Shown here: positions 47,501 to 58,046 of the stretch, piece by piece
How positions within the stretch are numbered: the stretch's first letter is position 1
Layout of the letters: each line of letters starts with the position of its first letter
Origin: Sphaerolaimus hirsutus
Lineage: Eukaryota > Nematoda > Chromadorea > Monhysterida > Sphaerolaimidae
DNA length: 64,000 nucleotides
Reading direction: 5' to 3'
Assembly (NCBI GenBank): GCA_964036195.1
Contig: OZ038458.1
Coordinates: forward strand, 6,138,001 to 6,202,000
Made by a program: the position numbers and the translations under genes
The notes under the pieces: model-generated
Database searches by the model: none
What the model saw: only the letters and a program-made list of their open reading frames with translations
Told to the model about the DNA's origin: nothing

Positions 47501-47762
47501 GACGTATCAGCAAACTAGAATTAACTTTAAAATCTCTGTCAAGTCAAGTGACAAGTAAATATAAATATTTTCAGTAACATGTAAATATTTTCCTGGGAAT
47601 TCATCTTAAATTGTCTGAAATTGGTCATGATGCGTGATTGCTCTACACAATAAAACACGGTTGAACAACACGATGGCATAACTGCTAAATTCATTTTACA
47701 TGTATTCCACATACAGAAACACAATGAAAGCCACAAAATTACAACCACAAGTCGCTCATTTA

Positions 47763-50700
47763 TCACCTCCTCCTTTCCCGATCCCTTTCTCTAAAATCCT
47801 TCCTATCACCTCTAAAATCCCTCCTATCACCTCTATTATCCCTCCGAGCACGTGGAGACCTGCTTCTATACTTTTTGCGATTTGGAACGGCGCCAAATCT
47901 ATCCCTACTGCGACTGCGTTTCCGTCTGTCTTTGTCGCGATCAGAACTTCGATTGTCGGGTGAATTTCTGTTATTGCGTTTTGATTGTTTGACTGTGGAA
48001 TGGCGGTCCTGTTTGAGGGGGGGGGGTTGTTGTTTCATACTTGTAGAAAAACAAAGTTTGTAGATTTGAGAAAGTCGCTAATATTGATGAGCAAATGATA
48101 ATTTGCCAAATCACAACATCATTCTGAAACATGGCAGCCCACTGAGGTTGTTTCTGGGTGCACAAACCATGGTTTTTTATTGTTCTCTTGTTGGAATCTT
48201 TTTCCACCGTAGTTTCTGTTTTGCATAAATCCTTTTGCACATGAAAAATAGCAACTCTTATTAGGGTTGGAAAAAAACGTTTTTTTTAACTCGATGTTTT
48301 TAAAGACAAAACAAAACGTTTTTAGATAAAAAACGTTTTTTTTAAAGTTCCCAGATATGACCTTGTGTCAACATATATAGGTATATCAGACAGTGGCAAT
48401 ACTCTGTGATGTTATATATGACCATATAATGTCTGTGGAGCCATGGGATAGCATTTGTGTGATTTGTGTCAAAAAAATCCATTTTTCGTCGACATATCGT
48501 TCGTATATCACCTTATAGTCGAATGTTCGTGACTTCAGGTAAAGTTTAGCACAGAATAGTGATCAAACAAGGTTATAAAAGGAGGTTGTTACTTTAGGAG
48601 TGAAGTTACACACTGTGGAGGTACATGGAAGCACATTACCTCAATATTATATACTACAGCAACTAGGGTTGGAAAAAAACGTTTTTTTTAACTCGATGTT
48701 TTTTAAAAATAAAAAACGTTTTTTTTTCAAAGCTCCCAGATATGACCTTGTGTCAACATATATAGGTATATCAAACAGTGGCAATACTCTGTGATGTTAT
48801 GTATGACCATATAATGTATGTGGAGCCATGGGATAGCATTATAAGTGGTGATTTGTGTCCAAAATATCCATTTTTCGTCGACATATCGTTCGTATATCGC
48901 CTTACAGTCGAATGTTCGTGACTTCAGGTAAAGTTTGGCATGGAATAGTGATCAAACAAGGTTATAAAAGGAGGTTGTTACTTTGGGAGTGAAGTTACAC
49001 ACTGTGGAGGTACATGGAAGCACATTACCTCAATATTATATACTACAGCTACATATGACGGCTTATTAACCCATGGTAGCACATATAAATGGATACTTTG
49101 ATACTGAAAATGCCACAAAACCAATGAAAACAACCACCAATGTCAATTTGTGTGAAATTGCGCGCTTGCATGCAAAAATTTTGCAAAATACCTAGTTCTA
49201 TATACTAAAAATTTCAGCCAATGTTTAAAAAAAAAAAAACATTTTGGACGTCATGTTTTTTTTAAAAAACAACGTTTTTAAAATTAAAAAAACGTTTAAA
49301 AAAAACATCGGCCAACCCTAACAGCAACACATGACGGCTTATCAACCCATGGTAGCACATAGAAATGGATACTTTGATACTAAAAATGCCACAAAACCAA
49401 TGAAAACAACCACCAATGTCAAGTTGTGTGTGAAATTGCACGCTTGCGCGCAAAAATTTTGCAAAAAACCTAGTGCTTAGTACTAAAAATTTCAGCCGAT
49501 GTTTAAAAAAAAAAAAAAACATTTCGGACGTCATGTTTTTTAATAAAAAAACGTGTTTTTAAAAAAAAAACGTTGTTTTTTTAAAAAACGTTTAAAAAAA
49601 ACATCGGCCAACCCTAACTCTTATACGTATTGACAAACCGCATGATTTTCCCTGTGTCCACTTTCAACTTTCCTCTTTCCATCCACTTTGGAAGCATTGT
49701 TCTCACTCGCTACCCCACCCTTTTTCTTCTCTCGATCCAACAATTTCTGCCAGACATATTTCGGATTTTTCGACACGGACTGGCTAAAATCGACGTGAAT
49801 TCTTCTGTCGTCGATCAAAACATTGTCCATTTTGAAGTACGCCGCTTCGCACATTTCAGGTGTTTCAAACTCAATGAACGCATATTGCAGAGAATTTCCA
49901 CTGACTTTGTCCCGAATTACCTCGGCGCTGGGTTGAGGGGGGGGGGGGGTATTGGATGAATGTTAAGGGTCGATTTACGTCAGACAGAGTAAAATAACAA
50001 TCTGCCCCAGGGGTTTTGTAGATTTGGACCCCTACGGGGGTTCTTATAGGTAGTAAATCGCTCCTCCGGAGGGATAGATAGCTGAAAAAAATTGGGGGGG
50101 GGGGTTGGAGGGGGGTTTGGGGGGGGGGGTTCGCGGAGGTTCAAGGCTTTTCCGAGGTATAGAAGATAGAAAAGGGAAAAAATAGCTAAAAGTAGGAGAA
50201 AAACAGCTAAAAATATATATACAAGTACATATAGTACAAAAAATAGCCGAAAATAGGCAATACGGAACATGAATTAGAATTTTGAGGTGAAAAACTATAA
50301 AAATGTACGAAAATTAGCGATTTTGAGTGGAAAAAGATTGGGGCAAAAAATCTTTAAAATCGCGACAGATAGATAGATAGCTAGCTGGCCGATTTGGGGG
50401 GGGGGGTTAGGGGATAGTAGCCCAAAATTTTGCCTCCGGGATAGATAGATAGCTGGCGGATTTGGGGGGGTTTACCCCCTCAAGCCCCCCCCCCTACTAA
50501 ACCCTTGCCGCCCAGATTGACAGTGAAAACAGAAGAAACGTGGTTGGCTAATTAACTATGGTCAATCCCACACCCTGTAAAATCGAACAAATTTGTCGAA
50601 TCTCACGAGAATGAACGAAAATGTATACTGCGCAGTAAAATTTTCTTCAATCCTTTCGAACATTCACATGACATTTCACATATTTGTGTGAAATTTGCAC

Positions 50701-53700
50701 AACATTTCGCACAGTGCGGGAGTGGCCTCAGGAGTAGCCGAATAATAATAAGGGTGTGGGAGTAGCCGAATCTATTAATAATAAATCCATTAATATCAAT
50801 AACCATAACTCACCTCTCAATCTTCCCGAACCTCGAAAAAATAATTTCCAAATCCTCCTCACAAGTAACAGGGTTCAATTTGCACACAAAGAGCACATTA
50901 TCCGGGGGTCTTTCCTCCGCGTGGTGCAAATCGCCGATCATTTCCAATATGTGCGCGCGGGCTACGGCTTCTTTTTTCGCGATCATTTCTTCCACCTGCG
51001 TTTTTTGTTGGCGTCAGAAATGGGGGGAGGAAAAAGGCTGTATTTTGTGGTTTGTGTAGTGTTGGCCGATATTTTTTTAAACTTTTTTTAATATAAAAAA
51101 GTTGTTTTTTTCAAAACATCGGCCGAAATTTTTAGTACTAAAAATTGCTTTACAAGCGAAATCGGGGGTAGTTTTTGGTGATACGGTTGGGTGTCGCATG
51201 TCAAATTATTGCATTTTAACATGGCGTTAAAAAAACGTTTTTTTTCCAACCCTAGGTTTGTGTATTTTTGGTGACCTTTTCTTCGGCTCTTTGGTGACAC
51301 GATTGAGCTAGGGACAAAGATAAATACACCTGCAAAGGTGTTCAAGATGGAAAATACAAATTATGGAAAATTACAAATAAATATCTGTCCGATATTAGTT
51401 TTTTTTTTGCGGATATAGATTTGTAATTTGTCTTGTTTTGAAGGAAATGTTGATTTTATGAACATGAAGATTGAGTTTATACGGTTAATGATCGTGTTTA
51501 AGCGAAACCTAACCGGCAATTGGGACAACTGACGACATTCTTCCATAAACTATTCGAAAATGCCTACATCCCAGCTAAATAAAAAATCACCAACCCCCCC
51601 CCCCACCCCACCTCATGTCCACTCTTTCCCCCCGTGCCATCATCCAACAAATCTTCATCCACACCCAATCTCATAGACTTCAACAGCTCAACCGTGGGCG
51701 AGGGGGACCGCTCGGGCACCACAAACCCAGGGGGGTCGTCGAAGGGGTCCCATAGTATCAGCGTGTGGCATAGTCTGCGTTGGGGGGGGGGTGTTCCGAG
51801 GAGTACCAGTGTGGTGTGTTTGGGGTGCCCGTGCGACTAAAGATTGATTAATGGGGTGTGGATTGATCTCTGTGGCGATTGAATTTTTGATTGAGGGTAT
51901 TTGTTAGAATGACAAATTGACATCGACAGATGCCGCGTCAGCGTTGGCGAAATATGCATTATCAAAATGATGGCACTACACCAGGGGTCTCGAATGGGGG
52001 GGGGGGTGGTGGGGGGGATGGTTACCCCCCAACCGAACCACCACAACCCCCCCCCAAAAAAAATTTTTTTTTAATAGCTATCTATCTATCCCGCAGGCCG
52101 CTCAGCTATCTATCGAACCACTCGGAGGGTCAAAATTCAAGATACCCCTGCACTACACACACACTAGTTTACTGCAGAAATTTCGGAAACCCACAAATCA
52201 ACTTTGAAGGCTGTTTAGCTTTTTGAAATAAAAATGACTCCGGAAATTAAGGGAAGGGTAAATTACAGTCAGGATCCCGAAAAAAAATCCCGTGCAAAAC
52301 GCCAAACGACGTCATAGCGCATAGCAGAGTTGTTAAAATACCGGTATTTTTGGAAATACACTTTCCATATTTTGAGTATGGATAGTAAAAGCGTAAGGTA
52401 TTTTACAAACACCTAGGAAAGCGTAAAAAAAGAGTGCTCTTGCTGTTGAGAATAGGACAACACCCTTGCTTTCATTTTTAAATGAATTTATTGATCATTT
52501 CCATCGAATTTATTTCACTCGACGGCACAATTTTTTACCACACACTTATTTATATTTTGACACAATTTGTACTTCTGTCGCTAATTTCAGTCACTTATTG
52601 CACATGCACAGTTACTTTTTTTACAGACATTCTCGCTCAATTTATTTTTTGTAGTTTTACGCTTTTTCAATAGCGTAAAACTGGGCTGTATGAAATTCTT
52701 TTTACGCTTTTAGTACCCGGGTACATAAGTAGGCCAGGAAAGCATAAAAAAAGTGCACAGGTATTTTATGAAAGCTAAGTGTAAGCATAAATATAAATAC
52801 CCATTTACACGGGTGTTTCGGGTAAGTGTAAATACACTTTCGCAACTCTGGCGCATAGCGCAAGTAACCGACCTAATATCCTGGTATGGTCTGTGTTGCT
52901 CATCGCACAGGGCTTCATTCAATCTGTCCAGTGTCTCGAAACCCTCCGAGACCTGTGGAAGGTAAATTAGCTGTGTGAATAAAATAAACATTCAGAAATT
53001 TTTATCATTATTTTATCAAACACATTATCACCTGGCCAAAAACTGTGTGCTTAGAAGCATCAAGATAATCGAGATCATCAGCGAGCGTGAAGAAAAATTG
53101 GCTGCCGTGGGCATCCGCACCATTGTTTACCTAAAAATGAATAATGGTTTGCGACGAAAAATTCAAAATATAAAAATTTAAAAATACCATTGACACGAGT
53201 CCACGGTGGGTGTGCTTCAGTTTCGGAACCATTTCAGCTTCGAAATATTTCGCCTGTTCGCCATACATATCGCTGCGGAAAAAACGGAAAATATCTCGTT
53301 CATTTACATATAATCAGAAAAACCCGTGGAAACGATTGTTCATTTCCGGTGTACCCGTCATGCAGTAAACAATCAACAAAAAAACACACATAATATTTGT
53401 AAAAAACGCCAAATCTGTCAAACAACCCAGATCAGGAAACCAAACCCATTTCAAAGTTCAATTCAACCCAAAAAAAATTGAAACACAATCGACAACAAAC
53501 CAAAACACAGAATTGCCACCGCGCCCACTGCCAGTTGGGTCACCAGTCTGAGCTATATAACCCTCCTCGATCGAATGAAAACAGCTAAAGTTGTAGTACT
53601 TCAACTTGCACAACTTTATGAAGTTGAGACTGCCTGAAAAAAGTGTTGAACATATCCAAAAAAGTTTTTAGGAATTTGAAAAGGGAAATTTTTGACAAAC

Positions 53701-53770
53701 ATCTGGGCCTTTCCGTGACAAAAAGATCCACCACAATTGGCCCAATGGTGGTTTCGATCAGCACTGACAT
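47763..53770 (-). CDS. PPIL4: Cyclophilin PPIL4 with RRM and arginine-rich tail, 9 exons
   Basis: This is a nuclear peptidyl-prolyl isomerase-like protein with an RNA-binding domain. Exons are 53701-53770, 53507-53633, 53188-53272, 53032-53130, 52873-52952, 51612-51774, 50814-50995, 49639-49927 and 47763-48008. All eight junctions agree in phase, giving 446 residues (human about 490). The divergent cyclophilin domain spans residues 1 to about 160 ([55 protein letters not shown]). Then come [20 protein letters not shown] and an RRM with RNP2 LFVCKL and RNP1 LQYAFIEF, followed by the conserved [20 protein letters not shown]. The basic RS/RD-rich tail ends RERDRERRR. The ATG directly follows a C-run and AG, like a trans-splice acceptor. 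Introns carry several hAT-like elements. Confidence 0.93.
48262..49616. mobile_element. hAT-like element, TAGGGTTGGAAAAA family, host of a same-family insertion
   Basis: A perfect 8-bp duplication ACTCTTAT flanks it (48254-48261, 49617-49624). It is interrupted by a second copy at 48664-49320. Both lie in the last PPIL4 intron. Confidence 0.88.
48664..49320. mobile_element. hAT-like element, TAGGGTTGGAAAAA family, nested in its own kind
   Basis: A perfect 8-bp duplication ACAGCAAC lies at 48656-48663 and 49321-49328. The orientation is the same as the host copy. Core sequences of the two match closely. Confidence 0.88.
50008..50507. mobile_element. CAGGGGTTTTGTAG/CTACTAAACCCTTG hAT-like element
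   Basis: The ends are inverted with mismatches, and the interior has GATAGATAGCTG words and long G runs like the CAGGGGTCTC family. No clear target duplication is left. It lies in a PPIL4 intron. Confidence 0.6.
50563..50728. repeat. CCCTGTAAAATG-family MITE
   Basis: AATCCCACACCCTGTAAAATCG at the left and GCACAGTGCGGGAGTGGCC at the right, with CACATGACATTTCACA units between. Confidence 0.5.
51057..51254. mobile_element. Short hAT-like element, TAGGGTTGGAAAAA family, reversed
   Basis: TAGTGTTGGCCGATAT at the left and TTTTTCCAACCCTA at the right. A perfect 8-bp duplication GGTTTGTG lies at 51049-51056 and 51255-51262. It is an internally deleted copy in a PPIL4 intron. Confidence 0.85.
51982..52150. 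mobile_element. Short hAT-like element, CAGGGGTCTC family
   Basis: CAGGGGTCTCGAATGG and AAGATACCCCTG are the ends. A perfect 8-bp duplication CACTACAC lies at 51974-51981 and 52151-52158. Only 169 bp remain. Confidence 0.85.
52325..52850. mobile_element. hAT-like element, CAGAGTTGTTAAAA family
   Basis: CAGAGTTGTTAAAATACC and CACTTTCGCAACTCTG are the ends. A perfect 8-bp duplication GCGCATAG lies at 52317-52324 and 52851-52858. The filling words are GCGTAAAAAAAG and AAGTGTAAATAC. Its right end is 22 bp from PPIL4 exon 5. Confidence 0.85.
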
Positions 53771-53981
53771 CTGGGGGGGGGGAGACGAATTGATAATTTT
53801 CAGCCATTGCAAATATGATATGGGATTCTTGGCTGAAATACTGCCAGCAGACAGACAGGTGAAAAAATACACCAATAAATCAATGGACAAATTTCGAATG
53901 GGAATAGAATTTTACTTGATACAACTCAATTCATACCACGTCACTATCTGAACTGAAACAAGTTATGTTGAACGTCACACC

Positions 53982-54665
53982 TAGGGTTGGAAAAAAAACG
54001 TTTTTTTTTAACTCGATGTTTTTTTATAAAAAAAAACGTTTTTTTTATAAAAAAAACGTTTTTTTTTAAAAGCTCCCAGATATGACCTAGTGTCAACATA
54101 TATAGGTATATCAGACACTGGCAATACTCTGTGATGTTAAATATGACCATATAATGGCTGTGGAGCCATGGGATAGCATTATAAGTGGTGATTTGTGTCA
54201 AAAATATCCATTTTTCGTCGACATATCGTTCGTATATCGCCTTATAGTCGAATGTTCGTGACTTCAAGTAAAGTTTGGCACGGAATGGTGATCAAACAAG
54301 GTTATAAAAGGAGGTTGTTACTTTGGGAGTGAAGTTACACACTGTGGAGGTACATGGAAGCACATTACCTCAATATTATATATTACAGCAACATATGTCG
54401 GCTTATTCACCCATGGTAGCACATAGAAATGGATGTTTTGATACTAAAAATGCAACAAAACCAATGAAAACAACCACCAATGTCAATTTGTGTGTGAAAT
54501 TGCGCGCTTGCGCGCAAAAATTTTGCAAAATACCTAGTGCTTAGTACTAAAAATTTCGGCCGATGTTTTTTTTAAAAAAAAAACATTTCGGACGTCATGT
54601 TTTTTTTTTAAAAAAACGTTTTTTTTAATAAAAAAACGTTTAAAAAAAAACATCGGCCAACCCTA
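53982..54665. mobile_element. hAT-like element, TAGGGTTGGAAAAA family
   Basis: A perfect 8-bp duplication GTCACACC lies at 53974-53981 and 54666-54673. It sits between the unrecognised 187-aa gene and PPIL4; without it the gap between the two genes would be about 370 bp. Confidence 0.88.
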
Positions 54666-54832
54666 GTCACACCATATCCCAATAAATAAATATATGTCAC
54701 TTGAAGGGCAGTAATAATTAAACATCCATATATTCACGTGCAGACATTGATCAATTTCCAATTGAGGCAACGATAATTGAGCCAAAACTTCGCCTAAAAT
54801 ACAATCATAATCGCCTAAAATCGGAATCGATT

Positions 54833-56107
54833 TTAAACCAGTGATATATTCGACAATTTCTCATACATCCTGGACGGTGTACGGCGCATCACACCGACGC
54901 ACATGGAGATAACTGAAAAATGATAAACTTAGGTCGTTTTATGTAAAGAAAATGTGTATTATACTATTATTTAAATTACATGTTCGAACCTATTTGAAAC
55001 ATTTATCTGGCTCTTTTGTCTTATCAAAGTGAAGGGCATGATAAACCGTGTAAAAAACCTGAAATACCAGAACGGCGGGGCGAGATGTCAAAAAAATCAA
55101 AATCGAAAATGTGCAAACCAGGTATGGGAAAACTTGACAAACCTTCCAAATATTTACCCCAAAATTTACGGCGTACCTGTAATTTACTACAGTCACGATA
55201 ATTTCACGCACACTAGCTATTTAAATTTTATCCAACTTACAGCCATTCCAATTTTCTTCCAGGGCTTCAGCTGCGTCGTCACGATGCGGCAGCTGAGAGT
55301 TACAAAATGGAAATAGCTAACGAAAAAGTGTGTCTTTGAAGGTGGGTAAATTCTTTGAGCCTTAAAGAAACAAGACACTAAACAACAAAACTGACAAAAG
55401 GATTACCAACACACACCAACTTCAAAAACCTTACCAAACATCCCCTATACAAACCTGCTCTCTATAAAACTTTATGCCAGGTAAAATCTTTTTGTGTGCC
55501 GAGTGAAACATTTGCGCGCCATGTTTACTGTCGCATGTGAAAATTGCTTTATCGCTGCAATATTTCAACGCGCCCGCTACTATGGCCAAACGTGTAGCAT
55601 TTCTGAGAGAAGTTAAATGTATAGATTAATTATAAGTGGATTAAAAGTCAAGGAAATCTCACTTGGCAATCTGCCACTTCATTCCCATCCTCGCAGAATT
55701 TTTCTCTTTTATTTCATTTATTTTTCGAATTTCTTCCACACTCGTCCTGAAATCGAATATTGTTCTTACACAGGAAACAGCATAGTTTCACTGTAATGAC
55801 AATCTAACGTGATTGAAACCAAAATCGTACTGAGAAACAGCAATAGTTACATTTAAACAACGGATATAGTCGCACGTTTCGTTGAGGAAACAGCCCTTGT
55901 TCGATACTTATGTAACAGTATGTGTCACACTCCGGAAATTCTTCACTCGTACCGATCTCACCTCGTTTCGAAATCCGGCGGATCTGATCGACTTCTCGTA
56001 GATTGCACCCTTTTGAATTTTCACAAACGTACGCTACCCGACGTTTCTAATCACAGCCGCGTAGAATAAGGCTGTTTTATAATGAATCCCACTGCCCGAA
56101 AATGCAT
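54833..56107 (-). CDS. Unrecognised 187-residue protein, 6 exons
   Basis: Six exons chain in phase with GT..AG borders: 56093-56107, 55862-56046, 55663-55746, 55455-55602, 55241-55292 and 54833-54912, from ATG to TAA. The first intron is only 46 bp and the third 60 bp. Parts are basic (MHFRAKRRVAYVCENSKGC), then REVDQIRRISKRG, a possible helix SVEEIRKINEIKEKNSARMG, ATRLAIVAGALKYCSDKAI and HRDDAAEALEENW. I do not recognise a family, and no signal peptide or transmembrane segment is evident. The continuous phase agreement over five junctions is the support; the first exon is the weakest. It starts 280 bp from DHRS1 in divergent orientation and precedes PPIL4 on the same strand. Confidence 0.6.
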
Positions 56108-56387
56108 AATGAATTCGGGCCAATAAAATTGTTATCACGGTCATCACTTATTATTTTCAATGCAAAACAAACACCCCACCTGAAAAGGCAGATTCAATTA
56201 GAACGTATTGCACCCGACTTTCAAGCGCCCTTATTTTTCATGAAATTTTCAGCCTGTGGAAAAAACTCTGACCCTCAAATTACCCCACCCCCAAATACCC
56301 CCGCACCCTTAAAATTTGAGGTATTTTTTATATTTAATACCACCCACCATCAAATATCCCTCAAACAACCCCCCAGATACCACAAAA
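56108..56387. promoter_or_regulatory. Divergent intergenic region between the 187-aa gene and DHRS1
   Basis: Only 280 bp separate the two predicted ATGs, so a shared bidirectional promoter is likely. No TATA box is clear. CAACCCCCCAG ends 14 bp before the DHRS1 ATG and could be a trans-splice acceptor. Confidence 0.4.
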
Positions 56388-57590
56388 ATGCTGCGCTCAA
56401 AAGTCGCTCTGGTAACGGGTGGCTCCCGGGGAATCGGTCGCGGTATAGCACTACAGTTGGGCGAAAATGGAGCCACCGTGTATGTTACTGGCAGAAAGCC
56501 AAGTGAGGCAGATGCGGCTAGATGTGAAAGTGCACAACTGCCCAGTTTGGAAAGTACTGTGAAGGAGGTTTGCTTGGATATTTTATTGAGGGGGCACTTC
56601 CTGAGGGGAAATCGTTGGCGACATAAATACCTACCTAATTTTGTTCATTTTTCACTTTGGATTTCTCAAATTCTCAGTGTAGGGTGTCCAGTCAGTCGAT
56701 AGACTAAAATTTAGTGTATTTCAATGCAAAATCAAACCCGACCAAACTTCTCAGATTTGCGCACGCGGCGGAAAAGGCATCGCAGTCTACTGCGACCACA
56801 GCAAAGACGACGACATAAAGGCACTTTTTGAGCAGATTCATAAGGAACAGAATGGGCAGTTGGACATATTAGTGAATAATGCGTATGCGGCTGTGGATGT
56901 GAGTATTCTCTGAAGTCTTGCGTGATGCTTGCGTACTTGATGCTCTGCAGCCGCACATGTATAGCGTTGGAAGCGTGCCAATGATTATCGAAACATTGAT
57001 TTTGTGGAAAGGTGTAAACATTCATTTTTGTGAATATGTAAATTTCGACAGCAGTGAAGGTTTTCCACTTTTACTGAATATCGCATGTGTTAAATGTCAT
57101 AGGCACGCTTCCAACTTGAACCACGCTGTGTATGACAATAATATGCATTTATTGACAGGAACAGTGACAAGGAAAATTCTGAGCCAAAAGAAAAGTGGCT
57201 TTAGAGGTTTCTAATGATTATACAATAAAATATATAGAACTTAACTAGTCATGCAGTCTTTAATTTCAGTTTTCCTCTGACAACCATTGTAAAAACGTTT
57301 CTTGTCACTTAACAAAGTGCAGAATTGGACTCATCTGCATTTCACGTAAAAACGCCTCTCTCCACACTCAGTTCCTCACGAAATCTGGTGGTGAAAAATT
57401 CTGGCAACATTCCAACCCCGCACATGTATGGGACATTGTCAATAACGTTGGACTGAGAAATCACTATATTTGCAGCGCTTATGCAGCAGAAATGATGGTG
57501 AAAAAGCAACAGGGGCTCATAGTGAATGTGTCAAGTGCCGGCGGCCTAAAATATGCTTTTAGTGTCGCATATGGGGTGGGGAAAGAAGCG
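56388..57590 (+). CDS. DHRS1: DHRS1-like short-chain dehydrogenase, first three exons only
   Basis: Exons 56388-56567, 56755-56898 and 57372-57590 are all phase 0 and give 181 codons. The sequence follows the DHRS1 pattern: VTGGSRGIGRGIALQLGENG (cofactor loop), ATVYVTGR, YCDHSKDDDIKALFEQI, the DHRS1-type LVNNAY instead of NNAG, WDIVNNVGLRNHYICS, the catalytic serine in VNVSSAGG and the catalytic Y-x3-K as AYGVGKEA. DHRS1 reduces steroids and carbonyl compounds at the ER in vertebrates. The third exon ends at a good donor (GCG|GTATGTG). The remaining C-terminal 120-140 residues were not found in the 6.4 kb downstream, which is occupied by a MITE, a hAT-like end and the hairpin-bearing segment. 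Either the last intron is very long or the gene is cut. Confidence 0.85.
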
Positions 57591-57636
57591 GTATGTGGGA
57601 GGGGGTATTTGGGGGAGGGGTTCAAGTGAGGCCCAG

Positions 57637-57784
57637 GGGGCACTCACAGTCCCTGTAAAATGTCTTATGTCTTGCAAAGTGTTAAAAGTAATGTAAAATG
57701 CCCTGGAAATTGTCAAACAACCGGTAAGAGAGATCAAATAAAATCAGACTTCACGACACGGCATGTCATTTCACATTTTACAGG
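57637..57784. repeat. CCCTGTAAAATGTCA-family MITE
   Basis: GGGGCACTCACAGTCCCTGT at the left and GTCATTTCACATTTTACAGG at the right, in the DHRS1 intron after exon 3. Confidence 0.55.
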
Positions 57785-57852
57785 TAATTAAGAATGCGAA
57801 TCTGCGAATCCGTAAGCAATTTTATAGTCCAAATAAAACATTTGAATCAGTG

Positions 57853-58030
57853 GCGTAGCCAGGGGGGGGGCGGGGGGGGCGGCCGCCCCCCCCCCCCCCT
57901 GCCGGGGTGAGACATGGAAATGTAAGGAAATGTGTTCTCGTGCAACGATTTCGGGGTCAATTTTCAAAAATTTTGCGCGCAGCGCGCATTTTTGCTACAC
58001 ATTACAGGCATTTTTACTTCACAGGTCGCG
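57853..58030. mobile_element. Left end of a CAGTGGCGTAGCC hAT-like element
   Basis: CAGTGGCGTAGCCAGGGGGG is a typical hAT end, followed by G/C runs and the palindrome TTTTGCGCGCAGCGCGCA. No matching right end was seen in the window. Confidence 0.55.
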
Positions 58031-58046
58031 ATTGCATCAAGCTGGG

